NCBI GenBank assembly: GCA_934358405.1
Contig: CAKRKL010000009.1
Coordinates: 1-29,811, forward strand
Length of the DNA stretch: 29,811 nucleotides
Reading direction: 5' to 3'
Origin: an uncultured Blautia sp.
Lineage (GTDB): Bacteria; Bacillota; Clostridia; Lachnospirales; Lachnospiraceae
Shown here: positions 7,340 to 15,506 of the stretch, piece by piece
Layout: every line of letters begins with the position of its first letter
Position numbering within the stretch: the stretch's first letter is position 1
Program-made: the position numbers and the translations under genes
The notes under the pieces: generated by a model
What the model was told of the DNA's origin: nothing
The model's database searches: none
The model's input: only the letters and a program-made list of their open reading frames with translations

Positions 7340-7349
7340 CTTTCCTTTC
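7340..7349 (-). promoter_or_regulatory. ribosome binding site fixing the LCP start
   Basis: GAAAGGAAAG on the minus strand, 4 bases before the ATG at 7335 and next to the stop codon of the preceding gene. It favours the ATG over an in-frame TTG at 7353. Confidence 0.7.
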
Positions 7350-8762
7350 TCAATAAGCATTTTTATTAATAAATCCCTTAAAAATTGTCATAAACAGTAT
7401 TTTTATATCCAGGCCGACGGTCCAGTTTTCAATATAATACAGGTCATATTCGATTCTCTTTCGAATGGAGGTATCTCCCCTGTAGCCATTTACCTGTGCC
7501 CATCCGGTCAGTCCAGGTCTTACCTGATGCTTCACCATATATCTTGGAATCTCCTCGCGGAACTTCTCTACAAAAAACGGGCGTTCCGGTCTTGGTCCAA
7601 CCAGACTCATGTCTCCCTTCAGAATATTAAACAGCTGCGGAAGCTCATCAATACTGGTTCTTCGCATAAATCTCCCGATTCCCGTAACCCTTGGATCATT
7701 TTTCACAGTCCAGGCTTTCTTCTCTTCACTCTCCGGCTGAAGCTCCATAGAACGAAATTTATACATCCAGAAGGTCTGGTTATGAAGTCCCACCCGCTCC
7801 TGACGGTAAATCAGCGGTCCGGGAGATGTAAGCTTAATCAAAATACACATAAGCACCATAACAGGAGATGCTACAATAATCCCAATGACAGCCCCCACAA
7901 TATCCATAATTCTTTTTATCATGGAATTAAAGGTATTGCTAAGGGGAACATAGCGGATATTGATTACCGGAAGTCCCAGTATGTCCTCTGTATATGGTTT
8001 AGTGGGGATAATCTTATTATAATCCGGAATAAACTTTGTATGCACTCCTGATTTCTCACATAGCGCAACAATCTCCTCCAGGCGGTAATATTCGCTTAGT
8101 CCAAGTGTAATCGCAATCTCATCCAGCCTGCTTTCCGGCAGGATCACATTCAGATTGGCAATTCTTCCAAGCACCTTAATCCCTTTGTACATGGTACCGG
8201 CAGGAACATTGTCATCCAGAATTCCTCTCACAACATATCCCCACTGTGGATTTTCCCTGATGCGATCGATATATTCTTCTGCTGCCCTGCTGTATCCCAC
8301 GAGCACAACCTGCTTCTGGTTCAGTCCGCGCTTTCTCATATCACGCAGGCCGTAAAAGATCAGCATTCTTACTCCCCAGCTGGCTGCAATACAGATTACA
8401 TAGAACATATACAGCACGGAACGGGAAATATTGCCTTCTTCAATGGTATACAAAATAAATATGGTAAGCAGGATACCAAGCGAGTTGGCCTTAACAATAT
8501 TTGACAGCACAAGACGCCTTCCCTGCATGCGCAAAGGCTCATACAAGGAAAACGCATGATACAGCAAAATATATGCCGGCAGTATAAAGATCAGTGCTGA
8601 CATATACTGCTCAAAGCTTCTCGCACGTACAGCATTCGCTGCAAACGGCCCTATAAATCGAAGTACCCAGGCAAATAAATAGGATAGCGTGATTACACAA
8701 GCATCTATTACAACATGGAGACGACTGAAATTCTTCTGATTGTCTCTGATCAATTCTGCCAC
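7350..8762 (-). CDS. polyprenyl-phosphate sugar-1-phosphate transferase (initiating enzyme)
   Basis: The 470-residue protein belongs to the WbaP/WcaJ-type polyprenyl glycosylphosphotransferases, which load the first sugar phosphate onto undecaprenyl phosphate. Four N-terminal membrane segments (about 15-38, 53-75, 92-107, 117-140) are followed by a Rossmann-like CoA_binding_3 domain starting near QVVLVGYS (about 160). Next come a membrane-inserted helix (about 276-305) and the catalytic bacterial-sugar-transferase domain with YKFRSM, RRTSIDELPQLFNILKGD, SLVGPRPE and RPGLTGWAQVNG. All family motifs are intact. The sugar (Glc, Gal or GlcNAc) cannot be decided from sequence. It probably starts an operon with the LCP gene: a promoter-like pair lies at 8828-8857. 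Expected to begin each chain later exported by Wzm/Wzt, assuming a single pathway. Confidence 0.93.
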   Translation of the reverse strand: MAELIRDNQKNFSRLHVVIDACVITLSYLFAWVLRFIGPFAANAVRARSFEQYMSALIFILPAYILLYHAFSLYEPLRMQGRRLVLSNIVKANSLGILLTIFILYTIEEGNISRSVLYMFYVICIAASWGVRMLIFYGLRDMRKRGLNQKQVVLVGYSRAAEEYIDRIRENPQWGYVVRGILDDNVPAGTMYKGIKVLGRIANLNVILPESRLDEIAITLGLSEYYRLEEIVALCEKSGVHTKFIPDYNKIIPTKPYTEDILGLPVINIRYVPLSNTFNSMIKRIMDIVGAVIGIIVASPVMVLMCILIKLTSPGPLIYRQERVGLHNQTFWMYKFRSMELQPESEEKKAWTVKNDPRVTGIGRFMRRTSIDELPQLFNILKGDMSLVGPRPERPFFVEKFREEIPRYMVKHQVRPGLTGWAQVNGYRGDTSIRKRIEYDLYYIENWTVGLDIKILFMTIFKGFINKNAY

Positions 8763-8827
8763 CTCTGCCTTCTGTTACTGCCCATAAAGCCCATTTCCAA
8801 AAGCTTCCGGGCTGTGACTTTCCTTAT

Positions 8828-8857
8828 CTTATAATAGATAAAACAGAATTGCAACAA
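8828..8857 (-). promoter_or_regulatory. candidate promoter of the initiating-transferase/LCP operon
   Basis: On the minus strand TTGTTG (8852-8857), an 18-base spacer and TATAAG (8828-8833) lie about 65 bases before the start codon. The 136-base gap from the upstream GT gene holds no clear terminator, so read-through from the glycosyltransferases is also possible. Confidence 0.45.
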
Positions 8858-8898
8858 ATTCTTCAAACTTCATTTATAAAAATTTGATAAAACTCCAC

Positions 8899-9855
8899 TT
8901 ATGCAAAGAATCGGTAAAATATATTCCCCCATAATTCCAGTTGGATTTTTACATAACGCCCAAGATTTCTCAGCTTGAATTTTACCTTTTTATCCCGCTT
9001 GCTAATCTCAAGTCCGTTTTTAATCCCGGCAATATATTCCTTTCCCATTCCCTTATGAGCAAAAAACAGGGTTTTCATTCCAAAGCCCACAATCAAAAAT
9101 GGTAAATTAAGAATAAGCTGCAAAAATGGCATATTTTTATAAATCAGATAAACATTATTTCTGGATGAGTATCTGGTTTTAAAATGGTTATATCGGGAGC
9201 CGCTTGTTCCGCTTCCTATATGATACACCATTGCCTTTGGAGCATACCAGTTCTCATAGCCATTGATTCTGGCCCTGTAGCCCACATCAATATCCTCCAG
9301 ATATGCAAAATGCTCTTCATCAAAATATCCGATTCTCTCGAATATTTTCTTTCTATATATAGCGGCACCTGCACAGGCTGTAAAAATCCTGTCTTCCTTC
9401 TCGTAGCTATGAATATCCTTGCCTTTTCCCCTGGCAAATGCCCATCCCAACGCACAATAGTAGTTTCCGGCATCATCCAGCTTGTCTCTGTCATGATAGC
9501 AGATCATACGGGCACTGCAGGAAAAAGCCTTTTTATGCCGCCTTATGGCAGCCAGCATTTCTCCTACAAAATGCCGTTCCACTTCTGTATCATTATTCAA
9601 AAGAAGTACATAAGGAGCTTTCGCTGCATAAATGCCTTCATTTACAGCTCTGGAAAATCCAAAATTATCAGGCAGCTCTATAATATGAACCCATGGATAA
9701 TTTCCCATTACATATGCCACACTGCCATCTGATGACCCATTATCAACCAAAATGGTCTCAAAATTCCGAAATTCCTGCTGTTCCAAGCTGGAGAGTACCC
9801 CCTCCAGATATGCCATACCATTATAATTTGGTATAATGACTGATACTTCCTGCAT
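8899..9855 (-). CDS. GT2 glycosyltransferase (WbbL-like)
   Basis: A 318-residue family GT2 enzyme. VSVIIPNYNG opens the nucleotide-binding fold, LVDNGSSDGS is the second strand, and NNDT (residues 87-90) supplies the metal-binding Asp. LEDIDVGYRARINGY (about 204-218) carries the ED catalytic-base motif. The NNDTEV form is usual for WbbL-type rhamnosyltransferases. The C-terminus has a hydrophobic patch (about 252-275) that may associate with the membrane. AAGGAGATAAT precedes the ATG, and the gene starts 9 bases after the tandem GT2 gene stops, so the two are co-transcribed. A role early in chain assembly, next to the initiating transferase, is inferred from position. Confidence 0.88.
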   Translation of the reverse strand: MQEVSVIIPNYNGMAYLEGVLSSLEQQEFRNFETILVDNGSSDGSVAYVMGNYPWVHIIELPDNFGFSRAVNEGIYAAKAPYVLLLNNDTEVERHFVGEMLAAIRRHKKAFSCSARMICYHDRDKLDDAGNYYCALGWAFARGKGKDIHSYEKEDRIFTACAGAAIYRKKIFERIGYFDEEHFAYLEDIDVGYRARINGYENWYAPKAMVYHIGSGTSGSRYNHFKTRYSSRNNVYLIYKNMPFLQLILNLPFLIVGFGMKTLFFAHKGMGKEYIAGIKNGLEISKRDKKVKFKLRNLGRYVKIQLELWGNIFYRFFA

Positions 9856-9864
9856 ATTATCTCC

Positions 9865-11736
9865 TTAGTCTTTCTGGTCATTTTTGCCGGACATGCCCGG
9901 AAGCGGACGCAAAGAATAGTTCCACTTGGTCAGGGAAAAATTCTTATTATAGTTAGGATCCCCATTTTTCAGAATCTCGATCCAATTGCTTCTCATATAC
10001 TCAATTTCCCGCTGAAAACGGCGAAGCTTAGCCTCATCATCTTCTGCCCCTCTGGTCTTGGATTCCATATGATATAGCTTCACATAAGGATCATATACAA
10101 CCAGATAACCGGCTTTTCCTGCTTTCAGGCAAAGATCCACATCATTAAATGCCACTGCCAGCTGTTCTGTAAATCCGCCCACCTTATCAAAGGCACTGCG
10201 CTTCATCATCATACAGGCCGCTGTAACTGCACTCATGTCCTGCAAAATGGATGCTTTGTGAAGGTATCCGGTTCGCTCAGCCGGCATATCCACAAACATA
10301 TGTCCTGCAATCCCACCCATACCGACTACGCAGCCGGCATGCTGAATGGTATTATCCGGATAAAGAAGCTTCACGCCTACTGCACCGACCTCTGTTCGCT
10401 GACACACGCCAAGCATCTCGCCAAGCCAGTCTTCTGTGATTACGGTTACATCGTTATTCAGAAATAGCAGGTACTCACCTCTGGCATTTTTTACACCAAA
10501 ATTGTTGATTGCCGAATAATTGAATTCTTTTTTCCACCAGATCAGACGAATTCTTGGATCCTTGGATAGCTTCTTATAATAATCAAATATCTCATCTGTA
10601 GTACTATTATTCTCTATAATGATAATTTCATAATTATCATAGAGAGTATTTTTACGGATAGATTCCAGACAATTCTCCAGGGTTTCCTTTTCATCCTTAT
10701 TTGGAATGATAATGGAAACAAGGGGATGTCCCTGTACCGGATATTTTACACGGTAAAATCCAAGATCTGCGGTGTGGCTTACAATCCCCTTCACTTTAGT
10801 CCGCTCAAGGTGGGCTTCGATAGCACGCTTGCCAGCTTCAAAGGCGTACATCTTGCTTGCAGGATTATCTGCTGTAGATGCCTTATGAGTGCGCCAATGA
10901 TACAAAATCTCCGGCACATGAACAACCTCTCTGGCCTTCTCCACACACCGGAAAATAAAATCATAATCCTGTGCCCCGTCAAATTCCCTGCGAAATCCTC
11001 CAACTTCCTCCACAAGCTGTCGTCTGACCACAAAAAAATGGCAGATGTAGTTGTTAGAGCGAAGAAGATCCAGATTAAAGTCCGGTTTCAAATGAGGCTG
11101 AAAGTGCTCATCCAGTTCTGCAGTCACCTTGTCTTCATCTGTGTACACTGCATCTGCCTGACTGTGCAGATTTAGTGCATTTACGATTTCATAAAGAGCA
11201 TTTGGTGCCAGAAGATCATCATGATCCAAAAGACCTGCGAATTCTCCCTTTGCCATGGCAAAGGCTGCATTTGTATTCTCTGCGATTCCTTTATTTCCAT
11301 CAAGATTCTGCCAGCGGATCCGGTTGTCCCTGCTGCTGTATTCCGTCAGAATCTTTTTCATGGACTCATCCTCCGGGCTTCCGTTGGCAATGCACAGTTC
11401 CCAGTTCTCATAGGTTTGTGCGATCAGAGAATCTATCATTTGTCTCAGAAACTGTTCAGGCGTGCGATACGCCGGAACCACCACACTGATAAGAGGAGAA
11501 TAAGCAAACCTTCTCTGCCTCTGTTTGTCAAGGATCGTCTGGCTGGGCGCATATGCCGCATACCAGGGACCATAGGGTATCTCCTCCGGCTCGAACCGTT
11601 CATGGAGCCGAATCCAGAACTCCTTTGGACCGTAGTGCTTCAGATAAAGCAATCCTTTCTGGATCATATATGGAGATAATTTTTTGAAGAAACGGGACCA
11701 CTGAATCCGTCCCTCTGATCCGTTTTTTTCACTCAT
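9865..11736 (-). CDS. tandem GT2-GT2 bifunctional glycosyltransferase
   Basis: Starting from the ATG at 11736 (AAAAGGAT 6 bases upstream), the protein has 623 residues: a short N-terminal region with hydrophobic and aromatic helices, then two GT2 domains. Domain 1 (about 80-310) contains SVVVPAYRTP and DHDD (171-174). Domain 2 (about 335-590) contains VSIIIPNKDE, FLNNDV and FNDVDLCLKAG. Each domain has its own metal motif and catalytic-acidic region, so two linkages may be made by one polypeptide, as in several polyrhamnan and O-antigen systems. It is the first gene of the left-hand minus-strand block and overlaps none of its neighbours. An in-frame start 20 codons upstream lacks a good ribosome site. 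Donor sugars are not determined by the sequence. Confidence 0.9.
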   Translation of the reverse strand: MSEKNGSEGRIQWSRFFKKLSPYMIQKGLLYLKHYGPKEFWIRLHERFEPEEIPYGPWYAAYAPSQTILDKQRQRRFAYSPLISVVVPAYRTPEQFLRQMIDSLIAQTYENWELCIANGSPEDESMKKILTEYSSRDNRIRWQNLDGNKGIAENTNAAFAMAKGEFAGLLDHDDLLAPNALYEIVNALNLHSQADAVYTDEDKVTAELDEHFQPHLKPDFNLDLLRSNNYICHFFVVRRQLVEEVGGFRREFDGAQDYDFIFRCVEKAREVVHVPEILYHWRTHKASTADNPASKMYAFEAGKRAIEAHLERTKVKGIVSHTADLGFYRVKYPVQGHPLVSIIIPNKDEKETLENCLESIRKNTLYDNYEIIIIENNSTTDEIFDYYKKLSKDPRIRLIWWKKEFNYSAINNFGVKNARGEYLLFLNNDVTVITEDWLGEMLGVCQRTEVGAVGVKLLYPDNTIQHAGCVVGMGGIAGHMFVDMPAERTGYLHKASILQDMSAVTAACMMMKRSAFDKVGGFTEQLAVAFNDVDLCLKAGKAGYLVVYDPYVKLYHMESKTRGAEDDEAKLRRFQREIEYMRSNWIEILKNGDPNYNKNFSLTKWNYSLRPLPGMSGKNDQKD

Positions 11737-11863
11737 ATTGAAATCCTTTTCTATTATAATTGCCCCTATTTTAACATTGTGGAAACCAATTTGCAAGGAA
11801 TGCGTAAAAGAAAGGTTGAATTAGCCTTGCTTTTGGGATATGATTATATTCAAAGTGACTACT

Positions 11864-11893
11864 TATATTTTCTCATTTTACAGAGAAAATATA
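11864..11893. promoter_or_regulatory. perfect inverted repeat, candidate operator
   Basis: TATATTTTCTC (11864-11874) and GAGAAAATATA (11883-11893) are exact reverse complements separated by 8 bases. No gene ends here on either strand, so a terminator role is unlikely. The repeat overlaps the candidate -35 box of the carboxypeptidase promoter and lies in a shared divergent control region, which suggests a dimeric regulator site. Confidence 0.5.
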
Positions 11894-11907
11894 ATATATG
11901 TTATAAT
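11877..11907 (+). promoter_or_regulatory. candidate promoter of the D,D-carboxypeptidase gene
   Basis: TTTACA (11877-11882) and a perfect TATAAT (11902-11907) are separated by 19 bases, slightly long for a standard promoter. The leader to the ATG would be about 70 bases and carries AGGAG 8 bases before the start. Confidence 0.45.
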
Positions 11908-11983
11908 CATACAACGATATCAGGGTCAAAAGAGAATTTGCCCCTGACTTATGTTCAAGTATATTTTAATAGGAGTTTAATAC

Positions 11984-13240
11984 ATGATGAAAAAGCCAAA
12001 GATATTAGCATCACTTATGGTTCTTGGACTTTCTGCCTCTCTTCTTTGCCAGGTGCCTGTCATGGCCGAAGAAGCAGCACAGACACAGACAGCTGATACA
12101 GCAGGTGGAATCACTACCAATTCTATTTCCGGATGGCCGCAGGCTTCCGATGTTTCCTCCGAGGCAGCTATTGTTATGGAGAATTCCACTAATACCGTTC
12201 TCTATTCCAAGAATGCAGACGAGATTCTTTTTCCCGGAAGCACAGTAAAAATTATGACTTGCCTGCTTGCACTGGAAAACGCGCAGCTTACAGACCAGGT
12301 CACCATGACTGCAACCGGAGTTTCCGGCGTTACAGACGGCGGTGCCAGCATTTCTTCTCAGGTAGATGAAGTTTTTACTATAGAGCAATGTCTGTATGCA
12401 ATTATGGTAGCTTCTGCCAATGATATTGCTTTGCAGATTGCAGAGCATATTGGAGGCTCTGTAGATAACTTTATTCAGATGATGAACAGCCGTGCACAGG
12501 CGCTTGGCTGTACCAATACTATATTCACCAACCCTACCGGACTTCCGGATGAGAATCAGCACACTACTGCACATGATATGGCGCTGATCATGCAGGCCGC
12601 AATTTCCAATGATTCCTTCCGCACCATTGCAGCAGCTACCAGCTACACCATTCCGGCTACCAACAAAGCGGCTGCCAGGAATCTTACCAGTAAATTTACT
12701 ATGACAGATACCGCAAGCACCGGCTTCTATGAAGGATGCATTGGGGGAAAAGAAGGATATACAGAGGCTTCCGGCAGCACATTGGTATGCGCTGCCCAGC
12801 GTGAAGACATGACTTTAATCAGTGTTGTTTTAAAGGGTGCGTCCGGACAAACCGCACCGGATGCAGCTTCTGTTTTAAACTATGGCTTCGACCAGTTCCA
12901 GCTGCTTTCTCTTGGAGACAGTGATTTCAGCATTATTTCCGGAGGAGATGTGATTGTGCCAAAGGGTACCTCTGCAGACAGCCTGACCACAGAGGATACA
13001 CAAAATGGTGACGAAATTAACCGTACCTATCTTTTTAATGGCGCAGCAGTAGGAAATGCTGTTCTTGAAGTCACCCAGGTTCAGGATACAACATCTGTCC
13101 AGGAGGGTGAACAGAATATGCAGGCTGCCAAAAGCTTTTCACAGGCTCACACAAACATCCCGTACTTTGTAATTGCCGGAGCTTTTCTGTTTCTGTTAAT
13201 TCTGCTGATTTGGAAAATAGTAAAAATAATTAAATTCTGA
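11984..13240 (+). CDS. D-alanyl-D-alanine carboxypeptidase (PBP5/DacF family)
   Basis: The 418-residue S11-family enzyme has a signal peptide (about 1-28, ending VPVMA-EE), a penicillin-binding catalytic domain and a C-terminal membrane segment (about 394-412) followed by a basic cytosolic end. The SxxK box is STVK (S86 to K89, context FPGSTVKIMT) and the SxN box is SAN (144-146). The third box, normally KTG, reads KEG (256-258, GGKEGYTEASG). The family removes the terminal D-Ala from peptidoglycan pentapeptides outside the membrane, limiting 4-3 cross-links and feeding tetrapeptides to L,D-transpeptidases such as the one at 24659-27331. It is the only plus-strand gene between the two glycosyltransferase blocks. 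Activity is likely but the KEG box may alter it. Confidence 0.88.
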   Translation: MMKKPKILASLMVLGLSASLLCQVPVMAEEAAQTQTADTAGGITTNSISGWPQASDVSSEAAIVMENSTNTVLYSKNADEILFPGSTVKIMTCLLALENAQLTDQVTMTATGVSGVTDGGASISSQVDEVFTIEQCLYAIMVASANDIALQIAEHIGGSVDNFIQMMNSRAQALGCTNTIFTNPTGLPDENQHTTAHDMALIMQAAISNDSFRTIAAATSYTIPATNKAAARNLTSKFTMTDTASTGFYEGCIGGKEGYTEASGSTLVCAAQREDMTLISVVLKGASGQTAPDAASVLNYGFDQFQLLSLGDSDFSIISGGDVIVPKGTSADSLTTEDTQNGDEINRTYLFNGAAVGNAVLEVTQVQDTTSVQEGEQNMQAAKSFSQAHTNIPYFVIAGAFLFLLILLIWKIVKIIKF

Positions 13241-13255
13241 AGGTGAATGCTTCCG

Positions 13256-15505
13256 TTATTTGACTGTTGGATAGAGATTAAGGATTTTCTCTTTAAGCGC
13301 AGACCAGTCACGTTGTTTTGCAGTTTCTGTTCCATTTTTTTGCAGCCTTTTGCACAGAGCTTCGTCCCTGCAGAGACGCAGTATGGCATCTACGCCGGCT
13401 TGAATATTTCCCACAGGATAGATCAGACAGTTCTCTTCATCTTTTAAATATTCCTGGTTGCCGCCATTTTGTACTGCAACCACAAGACCGCCGCTGGCCA
13501 TCATTTCCAGAGGTGGATAAGAAAAGCTTTCCAAAACGCTTGATTTCAGGAGGATATCGCATTGCTGATATACCTCCTGAACTTTTTCATATGGAACCTC
13601 TCCCCAAAAACGATCCACACGATACCAGTCCTTTGGCGTTCCATGATATGCCATATACCAGATTTCAAATTTTTCCGGATCAAGATGCTGAGCGATTTGA
13701 AAGCTTTCATCTACATTTTTATGCCAGGCACTGCTGTCTCCCTCTATGAGGATACGAATTTTCCTATTTTTCTTCCCGGGAAGTTCTGTCAGAAAATCTC
13801 CCTCTGATTTCTGGAATTTCTTCAGCTCCAGTCCGTTTGGTGCATATTCTGCCTGATGCCCGTAGTCTTCCTTCAGCCATTTTTCACACCATCTGGAAAT
13901 TGTAAGGTATTTCCAATTGGGATGTGCTCCATAGGTAGCTCTTGCCTGCATGCGAAGAGGATTTCCAGCCAGATAAAAATCAGGCTCATAGTTCTGCACA
14001 AGATACCCTTTTTGCTCTATCGTTTCAAGCTGATCCAGCCATCTGCAAGTGGACCACATAGTTGCCACACACCAGTCTATTCTTCCCTTTATTTTACAGG
14101 AATTTAAATTCAGCACAGGAAACAGGCTGTTTACAAAAGAATACCAATTTTCCCTGCCTTCTTCATCAATAGAAAGAAGAGTCACATCCCTTCCCCACTC
14201 CTGCAAAATCCTGGCATGCTGCAGGGCTACCATCACACCACCGCTGACTTGAAAACCGGGAAGCACAAGCATAAGATTGGAGGTTTCTTTTTTATAGATA
14301 AAATCAGCAAGCACCTGTCCTGTAACAGCTGTTGTGCAGTGATGAATGCAATACTCATATGCTGCATTTCCAAGCTTTGCTCTATATGCTTCATTGTTGA
14401 TCAGTGCTTCCAGAGCTTCTTTCCATTCATCTGCATTTCTGCACAAAATTCCGTTTTCCCCGTTTTTTACCATCTCGCGAAAAGCTCCCAGGTCACTGGC
14501 AACTGTAGGAATTTTTACAAGGGCAGCCTCCATCCATTTATTTTCAGATTTAGCCTCGTTAAAGACAGACTGCGTCAATGGAGCAATATTGATATCTGTC
14601 TGTGCGATCATTTCAGGAAGATTTTGCCAACTGGAAAATGGATATTTTACCAGCTGATTTTCAAATGGCTTTAATTGTTCCGGGACATCCAGTTCACCAG
14701 CCAGACATAATTCCAGATTTTTGTATTTGGCAAGAAGCTCTGCAAGGACAGGAAGAATCAAATTAAAATCATCATTGTGGGTAATGCTTCCGCTAAAATA
14801 ACCGATTCTGATTTTTTTATTGAGATTTCCTGGATTCCTGGTGCTTTCCTTTCTTTCTTTTCTGTTCAAAAGTGCTTTCTCGGACAGCATCACCATTTCT
14901 TCTGAAGCCACGTTTCGATTGATTACTACTTCCGGCACATATTTTTTCAGTTCTTTTGCAAGACATTCCGTGGTAGTAACAGCTCCATCGCAAAGCTGCA
15001 AAAGCTTTCCCATATTTCTTACATTCTGGTCATATTCCTGTCGTTCCTGGAGGTTCATAGTTTCCAGATACGGAATCTGATCTGTATATATTGTGTCAAA
15101 AACCAGATCATCAATGTCATACAGCACTGTTTTATTCAGCCTTTTAGCCAGCTTTACAATCTCTTCAAGCTTTGGCGTATATGGACAGCGGAAAAACAGG
15201 ATAGTCCTGTAATATCCAAGAATATCCTGTTCTATATTCTGATAATAAATTTCCCCTGTAGAAAAGCCAAGAGCTTCAAGCTGCTCTCTCTGATGTGTCA
15301 CACGATACCTGCCTGGGTGAGGAAGGTGCTCGTCACATCCATTTACAAACAATACATCCCTGAAACAACCTTTTGTGTACGTTTCTTCCAGCTTCGCATC
15401 TTTCCTGCGCTTCAGGTACAGACAGGTTTTCTGGTATACCTTCTTTGGACCGTCATTCTGAAGAGTACTTATTGTTTTGGATGCCAGGTTCATTAATTTA
15501 TTCAT
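13256..15505 (-). CDS. double GT-B glycosyltransferase (two GT4-like modules)
   Basis: This 749-residue protein contains two GT-B glycosyltransferase modules. Module 1 (about 45-390) includes VLFVNGCDE, YDIDDLVFD, RIGYFSGSITHNDDF and the acceptor/donor segment NEAKSENKWMEAALVKIPTVASDLGAF. Module 2 (about 395-749) starts LMLVLPGFQVSGGV and has the E-x7-E donor motif ESFSYPPLE followed by MMASGGLVVAVQNGGN. GT4 enzymes are retaining transferases; module 1 shows the NexKsenKwmEaa pattern seen in rhamnan-type clusters. The ATG lies 1 base after the stop of the WsaF-like gene, with a weak ribosome site, suggesting translational coupling. It is the last gene of the block starting at rfbC, and its stop lies only 15 bases from that of the convergent carboxypeptidase gene. 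Confidence 0.88.
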   Translation of the reverse strand: MNKLMNLASKTISTLQNDGPKKVYQKTCLYLKRRKDAKLEETYTKGCFRDVLFVNGCDEHLPHPGRYRVTHQREQLEALGFSTGEIYYQNIEQDILGYYRTILFFRCPYTPKLEEIVKLAKRLNKTVLYDIDDLVFDTIYTDQIPYLETMNLQERQEYDQNVRNMGKLLQLCDGAVTTTECLAKELKKYVPEVVINRNVASEEMVMLSEKALLNRKERKESTRNPGNLNKKIRIGYFSGSITHNDDFNLILPVLAELLAKYKNLELCLAGELDVPEQLKPFENQLVKYPFSSWQNLPEMIAQTDINIAPLTQSVFNEAKSENKWMEAALVKIPTVASDLGAFREMVKNGENGILCRNADEWKEALEALINNEAYRAKLGNAAYEYCIHHCTTAVTGQVLADFIYKKETSNLMLVLPGFQVSGGVMVALQHARILQEWGRDVTLLSIDEEGRENWYSFVNSLFPVLNLNSCKIKGRIDWCVATMWSTCRWLDQLETIEQKGYLVQNYEPDFYLAGNPLRMQARATYGAHPNWKYLTISRWCEKWLKEDYGHQAEYAPNGLELKKFQKSEGDFLTELPGKKNRKIRILIEGDSSAWHKNVDESFQIAQHLDPEKFEIWYMAYHGTPKDWYRVDRFWGEVPYEKVQEVYQQCDILLKSSVLESFSYPPLEMMASGGLVVAVQNGGNQEYLKDEENCLIYPVGNIQAGVDAILRLCRDEALCKRLQKNGTETAKQRDWSALKEKILNLYPTVK

Positions 15506-15506
15506 C

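Larger units (their letters stand above)
11737..11983. promoter_or_regulatory. divergent intergenic region
   Basis: This 247-base, A/T-rich region separates the minus-strand glycosyltransferase block from the plus-strand carboxypeptidase gene. It holds a plausible plus-strand promoter (11877-11907) overlapping a perfect 11-base inverted repeat. Several minus-strand TATA-like hexamers are present, none with a convincing -35 partner, so the promoter for the glycosyltransferase block must lie here but cannot be pinned down. Confidence 0.5.

Noticed and set aside
11753..11758. Perfect TATAAT upstream of the tandem GT2 gene (minus strand)
   Set aside because: It is only 17 bases from the ATG, so transcription would start within the ribosome site; no suitable -35 box is present.
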